From JAYZQT01 sp036136335 (GTDB lineage: Bacteria > Pseudomonadota > Alphaproteobacteria > MPNO01 > UBA830): a stretch of DNA of 22,596 nt. The DNA lies in contig JAYZQT010000053.1 of the NCBI GenBank assembly GCA_036136335.1, positions 1 through 22,596 on the forward strand, read 5' to 3'. Below the pieces are notes generated by a model. It made no database searches. It saw nothing but the letters and a program-made list of their open reading frames with translations, and was not told where the DNA came from. This document shows, in pieces, positions 8,394 through 14,710 of the stretch (its first letter is position 1; each line of letters starts with the position of its first letter). A program made the translations under genes and the position numbers.

Positions 8394-9323
8394 ATGATTA
8401 ATCCAGCAGAAATTACCGTTGAACGCGGCGTGCTCGTTCGGCGTGGATTCCATCGGGTCGATGTTGGTGATATTGACCAGAACCGTAACCTGAAGATTCG
8501 AATGTTTATTGGTCCCGGCTTGCGGCCAGTCTTTGAAGACATGCAGGAACAACTTCAGTTCCGACAGATGGGAATAGACGAGGGAATAGCTCCGGGCCAG
8601 TATTATCAGGAGTTTAATGCCTTTCCTCGTGAATATGGTTATGACGAGGCGCTTGAGACCGAATTGCGCCTGACGCTGCAAAATGCTCTGGTTGATGGTC
8701 GAGACGGGCCAACACAACGACTGGTGATAGAGACACGTGGGGTGTTAAACAGTCGCGAAGTGACAGGGCCTGCACCCGCTGTAGGGTTCGACCCACCTCT
8801 GGGGAATCTTGCAGTGGCGGGCCGAAGTAGGGTCATCCATATGCTTACCCGTCCCAGAAATCCACCCGGCGACCGATCTGTGGCTGATGTGCCACGCAAT
8901 CTTGAGTTTTTGAAGCCACAGGATTTCGAGGGTGAATTCCCCACAATAGACACGCTCCGTCAGGTACCCAGTGGGTACGAACCTGTTTTTACGGAGACGC
9001 AACCCCCGTTACGCAGTGTGTGGACGATGGCAAACTCGGATGTTTTCCTTCATGTACACGCCCGCGAATACCTGTATGCCATGGAAAATAGAATGGGGGT
9101 ATTGGCGGCCGACGCGGGCCTCCCGCTCTCTCGAATGTCAGCTACCGGTTCGCGCGTTATTTTCCGACGCCCGGGGATGGTGGGTGAGCGCTTCGAATTG
9201 CGATGCAACCTTTACCGCAGTGGAGCCAAGCTGCTGGCGTTGGGGAGTTTTCATAATGTTATTGACGGTAAAGCGGAGGAGCGGCCCGCCAGTTTTTTGC
9301 GATTTGATGCGAAGGTTGGGTAG
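8394..9323 (+). CDS. Probable double-hotdog protein (thioesterase/dehydratase-like)
   Basis: A 309-residue protein I do not recognise as a named family. Two regions look like tandem hotdog folds. The N-terminal half has GDIDQNRNLKIRMFIGPG followed by a long helix-like stretch, FEDMQEQLQFRQMGI. The C-terminal half has SDVFLHVHAREYLYAMENRM (about 206-225), reminiscent of the N/D-x-x-x-H-V-N-x-x-x-Y pattern of 4HBT/acyl-ACP thioesterases, then RVIFRRPGMVGERFELRCNL and ALGSFHNV, like the following beta strands. This suggests a thioesterase or MaoC-like hydratase acting on the CoA ester made by the preceding ligase; that is inference. It starts 28 bases after the ligase stop with a weak ribosome-binding site, and its stop lies 11 bases from that of the convergent hydrolase gene. 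Confidence 0.7.
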   Translation: MINPAEITVERGVLVRRGFHRVDVGDIDQNRNLKIRMFIGPGLRPVFEDMQEQLQFRQMGIDEGIAPGQYYQEFNAFPREYGYDEALETELRLTLQNALVDGRDGPTQRLVIETRGVLNSREVTGPAPAVGFDPPLGNLAVAGRSRVIHMLTRPRNPPGDRSVADVPRNLEFLKPQDFEGEFPTIDTLRQVPSGYEPVFTETQPPLRSVWTMANSDVFLHVHAREYLYAMENRMGVLAADAGLPLSRMSATGSRVIFRRPGMVGERFELRCNLYRSGAKLLALGSFHNVIDGKAEERPASFLRFDAKVG

Positions 9324-9334
9324 TCAGGTTAGAA

Positions 9335-10198
9335 TTAAATGAGCCCCATCTGACCGAGCATGGTTCTTACCAGCGGGTTATCGCTGTCACCAAGCACTGT
9401 CCCCAGTGAAAAATGATCCTGGTCCGGCAATTCTAGGAAATCGCATTTTATATTGTTGGTTTCGCACATAGCGACATAGTCGCGCGTCTGTTGTTTCCAG
9501 CCTTCCGCTTCGTTCGCGCCAACTGCGGCCAAAAGCGGCCCACTTATTTGTGGTGGCAAACGCATGGGGCTGTTGCGCTCTGCCGCCATTGAGTCAAGTC
9601 GGATGTCTTCGTTAACGCTGATGTCGAGAACCGGGAGGACATCGTAAATGCCGGTGATGAGGACGGCCCCCCTGATTAGCTCGCGCGGCAGTCCTTCTTC
9701 CCACCATTTCTGGCCCAGCATCATGGCGCATAGATGGGCTCCGGCCGAACTCCCTGAAATAAACATTTGATGAGGATTGCCACCGTGTTTACCTATGTTA
9801 TGGAATATCCAAATCATTGCACGGCGTATTTCAGAAACCAAATCATCCAGACTTATGGTCGGACATAGGTCGTAGTTCAAAACAACGACGGTCGCACCGC
9901 AGTCCACCAAAGGCCCCGCAACAAAGGCCCAATCCTCTTTGTAACCAGCACGCCAATAGCCGCCGTGAATGTATACCAGGACTGGTGCCGCGCCAGATTT
10001 AGCTGGATATATATCGAGTGATTCACCTGGGTTGGGCCCGTAACGTAGGTCCGGAATCCGGGCAAGATTCTTAAGAACCCGATCATTCGCATAATTCCGA
10101 TGCGTCATATAGATGGTTCTGTCTGGCACGGTTACGCGCGGGTTGAAGTGCCATTCCATTTCTGCGGGAGAAATGATGCTTCGATCAAATTTCGCCAT
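9335..10198 (-). CDS. Alpha/beta hydrolase, kynurenine formamidase/arylformamidase-like
   Basis: Hormone-sensitive-lipase-like alpha/beta hydrolase of 287 residues. The HGGYWRAG oxyanion motif (78-85), the nucleophile GSSAG with Ser151, and His262 in DQDHFS are visible. The acid is probably Glu230 or Glu232 in GANEAEGWKQQ, where relatives usually have Asp or Glu. HGGYW with a short N-terminal lid is characteristic of bacterial arylformamidases and related esterases. The ATG at 10198 is preferred over one 33 codons upstream because AAAGG lies nearby and the protein then starts with normal family sequence. It is convergent with the plus-strand operon and divergent from the dctP pseudogene. No other tryptophan-catabolism genes are present, so an esterase or amidase role on the island's own substrate is as likely as N-formylkynurenine hydrolysis. 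Confidence 0.85.
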   Translation of the reverse strand: MAKFDRSIISPAEMEWHFNPRVTVPDRTIYMTHRNYANDRVLKNLARIPDLRYGPNPGESLDIYPAKSGAAPVLVYIHGGYWRAGYKEDWAFVAGPLVDCGATVVVLNYDLCPTISLDDLVSEIRRAMIWIFHNIGKHGGNPHQMFISGSSAGAHLCAMMLGQKWWEEGLPRELIRGAVLITGIYDVLPVLDISVNEDIRLDSMAAERNSPMRLPPQISGPLLAAVGANEAEGWKQQTRDYVAMCETNNIKCDFLELPDQDHFSLGTVLGDSDNPLVRTMLGQMGLI

Positions 10199-10353
10199 TG
10201 ATGGCCTTTGGAAAATTGATAATGAATACAATCTGGTGTGACATTTAAGGTCAGGAGCGCTAAAGCGGAGATTTATCTCATGTTCATGTCTTTGCAATGC
10301 CTATTATCGTGGGTTCAAGATAAATTTGAAACTTAACTGGGAGGGTTGAAATT

Positions 10354-11343
10354 ATGTTAAGAGCTTTTGTTTTATCGATAATGGCAGCCTTTACCGCGGT
10401 CGCGCCGGTGTTGTCACTGGCAGCGACAGTGATGAAGATACGCTTTGTCACCATAAATGATGGGCAGCACAAATCTGCGAAATGGATTGCTAAGGAAGTC
10501 AATAAGCGCACCGGGGGGTCCATTTCTGTATAGGTGTTTCCGGCGGCCCAACTTGGGAAAATTCCGCGTCAGATAGAGGGTGTTGTGCAGGGTACGCAGG
10601 AAGCATTCACATCTCCACCAGGTTTTTAAGGGTCTTAATCCTGCTTTCGCCGCCCCGGGTGCCCCTGGATTGTTTGACAATATTGGTTATCTTACAAGGA
10701 CCCTTAATCACGCAAGTGTTCGTGATAAGTTTGTAAATCTTGCAACCTCGAATGGTGCAACCGGCACATATATAGCGCCAGGGCGCCTCGCCGCTCGCGA
10801 TGCGTGGGTTCGTCCGGACATTAGCTGACGTCAGGGGGAAGAAAATCCGCGTTCTCGCTTCACTGATGGAGTTGGCAATCATGCGCTCACTGGGTACTGC
10901 CGGAACACCTATGGCCTATTCTGAAGTGTTACCATCAATTCAACGGCGTGTGCTGGATGGAGCCAGTTCTGCGTTGTGGTTATGGCCCCTCCAAATTCTA
11001 TACGGCTGCCGAATATCTTACACCAACCCACTTTACCTAAATTCCTACATTCATGTGCACCAGTGCAAAGCAGTTGGCAAAGCTGTCTCAGAAAGAGCGC
11101 AAAATTCTGGATGAAGTGGGTAGGGGTGTAACGTCGAAGGCGCTTCAGTGGTCTGAAGATGATACCAAAACCTAGTACAATAAATGAAATGAAGAAGGTG
11201 GAACGGTCGTTCTTCTGGCAGAAGCAGAACGCAAGGCGGCATTGGACAAGCTACGGCCCGTGGGAGACCAAATATTCATGCAGGATCCGAAAAATGCACC
11301 AATGTACAAGCTAATAAAAGCATCGGCTGCGATAACCCGATAA
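10354..11343 (+). pseudogene. Decayed TRAP-transporter substrate-binding protein (DctP family)
   Basis: Once a periplasmic solute receptor of a TRAP transporter. The 5' end is intact: GGGAGGG at 10339-10345, ATG at 10354, a signal peptide (MLRAFVLSIM, then a hydrophobic stretch to LSLAA), then FVTINDGQHKSAKWIAKEVN. A TAG at 10531 replaces what is probably a Gln codon before VFPAAQLGK. Frame is then lost near 10621-10627 (run of T), near 10790-10810, and near 10970, with more stops at about 11038 and 11173. Homology can be followed across frames: GLNPAFAAPGAPGLFDN, LADVRGKKIRVLASLMEL, YSEVLPSIQRRVLDGASSA, KFYTAAEYLTPTHFT, AKLSQKERKILDEVG, and finally LRPVGDQIFMQDPK to a stop at 11341. Total length matches a normal DctP gene (about 330 codons). 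Membrane partners dctQ and dctM are absent on both sides. Confidence 0.9.
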
Positions 11344-11365
11344 ATGTAAATCAAAAATAGCGAGC

Positions 11366-11400
11366 AAAAGGGTTGGTGTTTGTCGGCCCTTTTTTCTTTT
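11366..11400 (+). terminator. Rho-independent terminator between dctP pseudogene and crotonase gene
   Basis: The 7-base arms AAAAGGG (11366-11372) and CCCTTTT (11387-11393) enclose a 14-base loop and run into TTTTTTCTTTT on the plus strand. It ends three bases before the stop codon of the minus-strand enoyl-CoA hydratase family gene, and the A run on its other arm also gives a short T tract leftward, so it may act in both directions. Confidence 0.7.
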
Positions 11401-11403
11401 CGA

Positions 11404-12198
11404 CTACCTTCCTTTGAAAACAGGTTTCCGCTTTTGACGAAGTGCGTTGATGCCTTCCTGATGATCTTCTGTGAGGTTGGATTTGGATTCCAGTGACAGG
11501 GAATAATCAAGATTGGTCGATACAAGCTGCTTCAATGGGGCATTAATAGCCTGTTTGGTCCATTGTATGGCGCGAATGGCACCTTCGGCCAGATTATCGG
11601 CAAACTCGCGGACGACATGGTCCAGTTCGTCTGCGGGAACGCTGCGGTTTATAAGTCCGATATCTGCGGCGCGGTCGGCTGAGAGCATTTCGCCGGTGTA
11701 GAGAAACTCCCGCGCGCGAGCGAAGCCAATTAGATAGGGCCAGATACCTGACCCACCGTCGCCTGCGGTCAGGCCAACCTTTACGTGGGGATCGCCAATG
11801 CGCGCGGTGTCCGCGGCCATGATGATGTCACAGTAAAGGGCCAGTGTTGCGCCAAGGCCGGCTGCGGCGCCGTTGACTTTGGCAATGACCGGTTGGCGAC
11901 AGTCGAGAATGGACATCATGGATCTTTTGCCTTCTTCTGACAGAGTTTCCCACCCCCAGGGGTCATCGATCAGGCTCTGCAGCCAGTCTACGTCGCCCCC
12001 GGCACAGAATGCGCGGCCTGCTCCCGTCAGGATAACTATGTCCGTCGATTGGTCGCGGTTAATATCTTCGAAAACGTGCGAAAGCTCTTCATGCATTGCG
12101 CCGTCGATGGCATTCAGTTTATCAGGGCGGTTTAATGTAACAGTGAGAACGGAATTGCGTTTTTCAAAGAGCAGCGTACCATATTTGTGGTAATCCAT
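11404..12198 (-). CDS. Enoyl-CoA hydratase/isomerase (crotonase) family protein
   Basis: Crotonase-fold enzyme acting on a CoA thioester, 264 residues. The oxyanion-hole segments are seen in GAGRAFCAGGD (59-69) and NGAAAGLGATLALYCD (109-124). The two catalytic glutamates of classical hydratases are not there: the first position (CEL in the rat enzyme) is Thr118 and the second (PE motif) is His138 in DPHVKVGL. An acidic Asp147 in AGDGGS remains. It may therefore be an isomerase or other crotonase activity rather than a plain hydratase. The ATG at 12198 lies 7 bases after the nitroreductase stop with AAGGA just upstream, so it is the last gene of the TetR-led operon and probably coupled to its neighbour. 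By analogy with PaaG it could isomerise the product of the oxygenase; this is inference. Confidence 0.88.
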   Translation of the reverse strand: MDYHKYGTLLFEKRNSVLTVTLNRPDKLNAIDGAMHEELSHVFEDINRDQSTDIVILTGAGRAFCAGGDVDWLQSLIDDPWGWETLSEEGKRSMMSILDCRQPVIAKVNGAAAGLGATLALYCDIIMAADTARIGDPHVKVGLTAGDGGSGIWPYLIGFARAREFLYTGEMLSADRAADIGLINRSVPADELDHVVREFADNLAEGAIRAIQWTKQAINAPLKQLVSTNLDYSLSLESKSNLTEDHQEGINALRQKRKPVFKGR

Positions 12199-12205
12199 AA
12201 TTCCT

Positions 12206-12901
12206 TCAATCAAGCCATGTGGTGAATTCGTCAACATCCAGTCTTGTCGGCTGGAACAGGTTCACCGGTGCTTTATCATCTGGCCAACCAATGCTCATGC
12301 CGCCAATCAGTTTATAATCGTTGGTAACATCAAACATTTCATGGGCAACATGTGGAAATTCGCCGAGGGCGCCTTGTGCTATCGTTGACAGACCCCAGCC
12401 GCGCGCTGCGATAGAGATGGAGTGGATGAATGTGCCGTAGTCTAACCAAGACCCGTGTTCTAGATCCGACGGTATCCAGAATAGCAGACCCACAGAAGCG
12501 CCAAAAAAATTGAAATTTTCCATATAGGCTTCTCGGCGGGCGGTCGTGTCTTTGCGGGTGATGCCCATAGCACCATAAAGTCCAAAACCACATGCCCGCC
12601 GGCGTGCTAGAAAAGGTTCTCGCCATTCGGGCGGATAGTAGTGATATTCCATGGTGTTGAGTTCACCATTACTTTCCGCTTTAAGAATTGCATCTGTGTA
12701 ATGCCGGCGGGCGTCACCGGTGAGTACGTGTATCTTCCAGGGTTGAATATTAGATCCGGATGGCGCCCAGCGGGCTGCCTCAAGAATTCGCCGAAGAAAA
12801 GCCTTCGGTACGGGTTTGTCTAGGAATGCCCGAATTGATCGTCGGGACAGCAGCGCATCCTCTGCATGAATTTCTGGCCGAGGAATTCCAGGATCGGTCA
12901 T
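12206..12901 (-). CDS. Nitroreductase-family FMN oxidoreductase
   Basis: FMN-dependent reductase of the nitroreductase fold, 231 residues. It begins with the characteristic LLSRRSIRAFLDKPVP (FMN phosphate contacts) and has RWAPSGSNIQPW, a normal active-site loop, then the NFFGASVGLLFWIP helix and a C-terminal IGWPDDKAPVN, where family members carry the second flavin-contact loop. ATG at 12901 is chosen because the protein starts shortly before the family's first motif; the frame is open further upstream but would overlap the zinc-ribbon gene. The family reduces nitro groups, enones and quinones or supplies reduced flavin. Its position inside a PaaA/PaaC-like operon that lacks PaaE suggests reduction of an intermediate or electron supply; neither is proven. 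Confidence 0.88.
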   Translation of the reverse strand: MTDPGIPRPEIHAEDALLSRRSIRAFLDKPVPKAFLRRILEAARWAPSGSNIQPWKIHVLTGDARRHYTDAILKAESNGELNTMEYHYYPPEWREPFLARRRACGFGLYGAMGITRKDTTARREAYMENFNFFGASVGLLFWIPSDLEHGSWLDYGTFIHSISIAARGWGLSTIAQGALGEFPHVAHEMFDVTNDYKLIGGMSIGWPDDKAPVNLFQPTRLDVDEFTTWLD

Positions 12902-12984
12902 CTCTGAGCGGCGGCCTTCGGTTGCCGAGGTCGCCGAAAGAAGGGGCGCATGCGGATAGTCTATCACTAGCCGTGTCCGCGTGT

Positions 12985-13242
12985 TCAGGTGTTTGTAGAC
13001 GGCGCAGGCGGTAGCTTTCCGCGCCACTTGATCCAGTTGAAGCTTGTGTCGCACCCGCTGCAACGGAACATTATCTCTGAAGCCGCCCCGCCAAAAAGTG
13101 ACACTACTTCGAGGTCTTGATTATTACATTCAGGGCATACAACACCTTCAAAATCCGGATCGTCAGTATGAAGGTCGCGATGGCGCGCTGCGTAATTTTC
13201 CGAAATACCGGTGCTGCGTGCATTAGGTCCATTAATGGGCAA
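12985..13242 (-). CDS. Small zinc-ribbon protein resembling the PaaD C-terminal domain
   Basis: An 85-residue protein ending in a four-cysteine zinc ribbon: CPEC (Cys36, Cys39) and CSGC (Cys61, Cys64), joined by LEVVSLFGGAASEIMFR. The pattern matches the C-terminal tail of E. coli PaaD (CPRC, then SEFGSTACKALYRC, then the second CxxC and DYFK) closely, here ending FNWIK. Canonical PaaD fuses this ribbon to a MIP18/DUF59 domain; in this operon that domain is a separate gene at 14323-14655. The start is uncertain. A TTG at 13242 has AAGGA eight bases upstream and overlaps the paaC-like gene by 11 bases; an ATG at 13281 would overlap it by about 50. The role is likely maturation of the oxygenase, as proposed for PaaD. 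Confidence 0.75.
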   Translation of the reverse strand: MPINGPNARSTGISENYAARHRDLHTDDPDFEGVVCPECNNQDLEVVSLFGGAASEIMFRCSGCDTSFNWIKWRGKLPPAPSTNT

Positions 13243-14011
13243 GTTCTGTATCCTTAAACCGTATGACTTCGAATAGGCCATCGGGCATCCTGCCGAAGCG
13301 TCGTGCGCCTGAGCGCCAATCTTTGGTGAAACTGGGACGCCTTTCCTGAAAAAGCTCCGCGCCCAACTGTTTTTTTGCGCCTGCTGACTCTTTGATAAAC
13401 GCATCACGAAGTTTTTTTAACGGTATGTCCCGGATGCCGGCCTCGTGTAGGGGATCAGTTCGCCGGGACGGACCAAACCATTTGAGTGCCAAAGGGAAAC
13501 GTTTTGCATACGCCTGCTGAAAAAGTTGTGTCTGTTTTTTACCTTCGCCAATAATCTGAAACCAGCCATTTGAGTACTTAAGATGGAAATAGGTCTCCTC
13601 GCCGATCTTTTTGGCCAATCCTGCTATTGCACGATCGTCATGATTTAAAAAACCTGAGACCAGCAGCCAAGTGGAAAGCTCCGCAAGCCAAGTTGATACG
13701 ATAAAATCCTCCCAACCACCCGGCGCTTCGTCAAGCAGGTTCGACGAATGTATTGCCTCCGGTCCACGGCCACGTTCCAGACGTTCGTAGTCGTGCCCAT
13801 GCGCGGCAAGGTATTGATAGATGGCTCGGGTGTGACCGTAATTTGAGGTGCACATCCCGAGAATGGCAGCAAAATCTGGCAGCGACCGACCGTTCATGAC
13901 GCACTCCGCATACCAGTTACCGAGTACCAGCTTGGTGTCGGCGATTGCCAGTAGGTCATTCTTGAAATCGTTGTCCAGCAGAGTGCCGGGATTTCCGGGG
14001 GTGTATGCCAT
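13232..14011 (-). CDS. PaaC-like oxygenase subunit (PaaA_PaaC family)
   Basis: A 259-residue ferritin-like helical protein similar to the structural subunit PaaC of 1,2-phenylacetyl-CoA epoxidase. The first helices, DTKLVLGNWYAECVMNGRS and LGMCTSNYGHTRAIYQYL, follow the E. coli PaaC order (NALILGQRLSEW, then LDLLGQARNLL). The central KKIGEETYFHLKYSNGW (about 134-150) matches KALKEVRYHLRHSSEW, keeping the E-x3-H spacing (Glu139, His143). PaaC normally pairs with PaaA without holding the iron. The ATG at 14011 has AGGAAGGGAAG upstream and gives the family's normal length; the frame stays open for 81 more codons through the paaB-like gene. It overlaps the zinc-ribbon gene at its 3' end. The divergence suggests a paralogous system, not true phenylacetate catabolism. 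Confidence 0.82.
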   Translation of the reverse strand: MAYTPGNPGTLLDNDFKNDLLAIADTKLVLGNWYAECVMNGRSLPDFAAILGMCTSNYGHTRAIYQYLAAHGHDYERLERGRGPEAIHSSNLLDEAPGGWEDFIVSTWLAELSTWLLVSGFLNHDDRAIAGLAKKIGEETYFHLKYSNGWFQIIGEGKKQTQLFQQAYAKRFPLALKWFGPSRRTDPLHEAGIRDIPLKKLRDAFIKESAGAKKQLGAELFQERRPSFTKDWRSGARRFGRMPDGLFEVIRFKDTELAH

Positions 14012-14033
14012 TGTTCGTTCTTCCCTTCCTGCC

Positions 14034-14306
14034 TCAGCCCATTTTAATTTTGGCAGACTTGCCTTCTTCGGTAACTGTAATAATCGCTTCCAATGGTACA
14101 ACGCACATTTCACGCCAACGATGTTGATCGTAAATGTACCATGCTCGTACTTGAGCCAACTCATCGTTTGGTGCTTCGACCGAGCCCACGTGGGAAAGAT
14201 CTGAATTAGAATCCTTTCGTGCAAAGACTTCGTAGTACTTTGGTTCCTTACCACCCCGTTCGCGTTTCTGATTAATCTTTTTTTTTGACTTTATCTTTGT
14301 CGTCAT
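14034..14306 (-). CDS. PaaB-like oxygenase subunit
   Basis: A 90-residue protein resembling PaaB, the small bridging subunit of the phenylacetyl-CoA epoxidase. The core KYYEVFARKDSNSDLSHVGS, then VEAPNDELAQVRAWYIYDQ and REMCVVPLEAI, parallels the YEVFVR / HVGSLHAPD / A..YTRR / WVVPSSAI series of PaaB. An unusual basic N-terminal tail (KIKSKKKINQKRERGGK, residues 4-20) precedes the core; it could be an RNA- or partner-binding extension or simply unstructured. The ATG at 14306 follows an AGAGGA site and lies 16 bases after the MIP18 stop. The next gene, paaC-like, starts 22 bases downstream. PaaB is thought to help multimerise the PaaAC core and might do the same here. Confidence 0.8.
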   Translation of the reverse strand: MTTKIKSKKKINQKRERGGKEPKYYEVFARKDSNSDLSHVGSVEAPNDELAQVRAWYIYDQHRWREMCVVPLEAIITVTEEGKSAKIKMG

Positions 14307-14322
14307 TTTCGATTTTCCTCTG

Positions 14323-14655
14323 TCAGACCTGTATGCCGTTGGCGCGCATCATGTCTCTGACCTCTGGTTCTATCAGGTCGCGCGACCAGGGCAGGTGCCA
14401 TCCTTCCTCTACAACGACATCAACGACACCGGGAACCGAGAGCACTGCTGTGCGCACGTTTTCTCGAAGCATACCAACGCCAGGACATCCCATGCAGGGG
14501 ATACATACCTGAACGCTGACAATACCGTCTTTCCCAACATTGATTTCACGCAGCATCCCCATGCGGCGCAGACTCACTGGTACATGTGGATCGTGCACAT
14601 CCTCCAGCGCCGTTACGAGGTCTTCCTGGGACGGCAGCATGGTCTCGTTGGTCAT
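14323..14655 (-). CDS. MIP18/DUF59-family protein resembling the PaaD N-terminal domain
   Basis: A 110-residue MIP18 (DUF59) domain protein. It has the family's DPHVPVSLRRMGML (22-35), equivalent to DPEIPVLTITDLGMV of PaaD, and the cysteine-containing CIPCMGCPG (Cys51, Cys54, Cys57), followed by VVVEEGWHLPWSRDLIEPEVRD, like the DPAWTTDWMTPDARERL stretch of PaaD. It stops where PaaD would continue into its zinc ribbon, which is encoded separately at 12985-13242. MIP18 proteins take part in Fe-S or metal-centre assembly. In this operon the likely client is the diiron PaaA-like subunit. ATG at 14655 is supported by AGGAA about five bases upstream. A SufT-like general assembly role is an alternative, but the PaaA/B/C context argues for a dedicated one. 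Confidence 0.83.
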   Translation of the reverse strand: MTNETMLPSQEDLVTALEDVHDPHVPVSLRRMGMLREINVGKDGIVSVQVCIPCMGCPGVGMLRENVRTAVLSVPGVVDVVVEEGWHLPWSRDLIEPEVRDMMRANGIQV

Positions 14656-14710
14656 CGCGTTCCTATTCGTATGTTGTACGCCAATGAGTGTCTATTTTGC
14701 GGGCGAACGT

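Noticed and set aside
10580..11114. Two plus-strand ORFs of 82 and 104 codons as separate genes
   Set aside because: Both are fragments of the frame-shifted dctP pseudogene; family homology moves between frames across them.
12902..13063. N-terminal extension of the nitroreductase by 54 codons
   Set aside because: It would overlap the zinc-ribbon gene and has no similarity to the family N-terminus.
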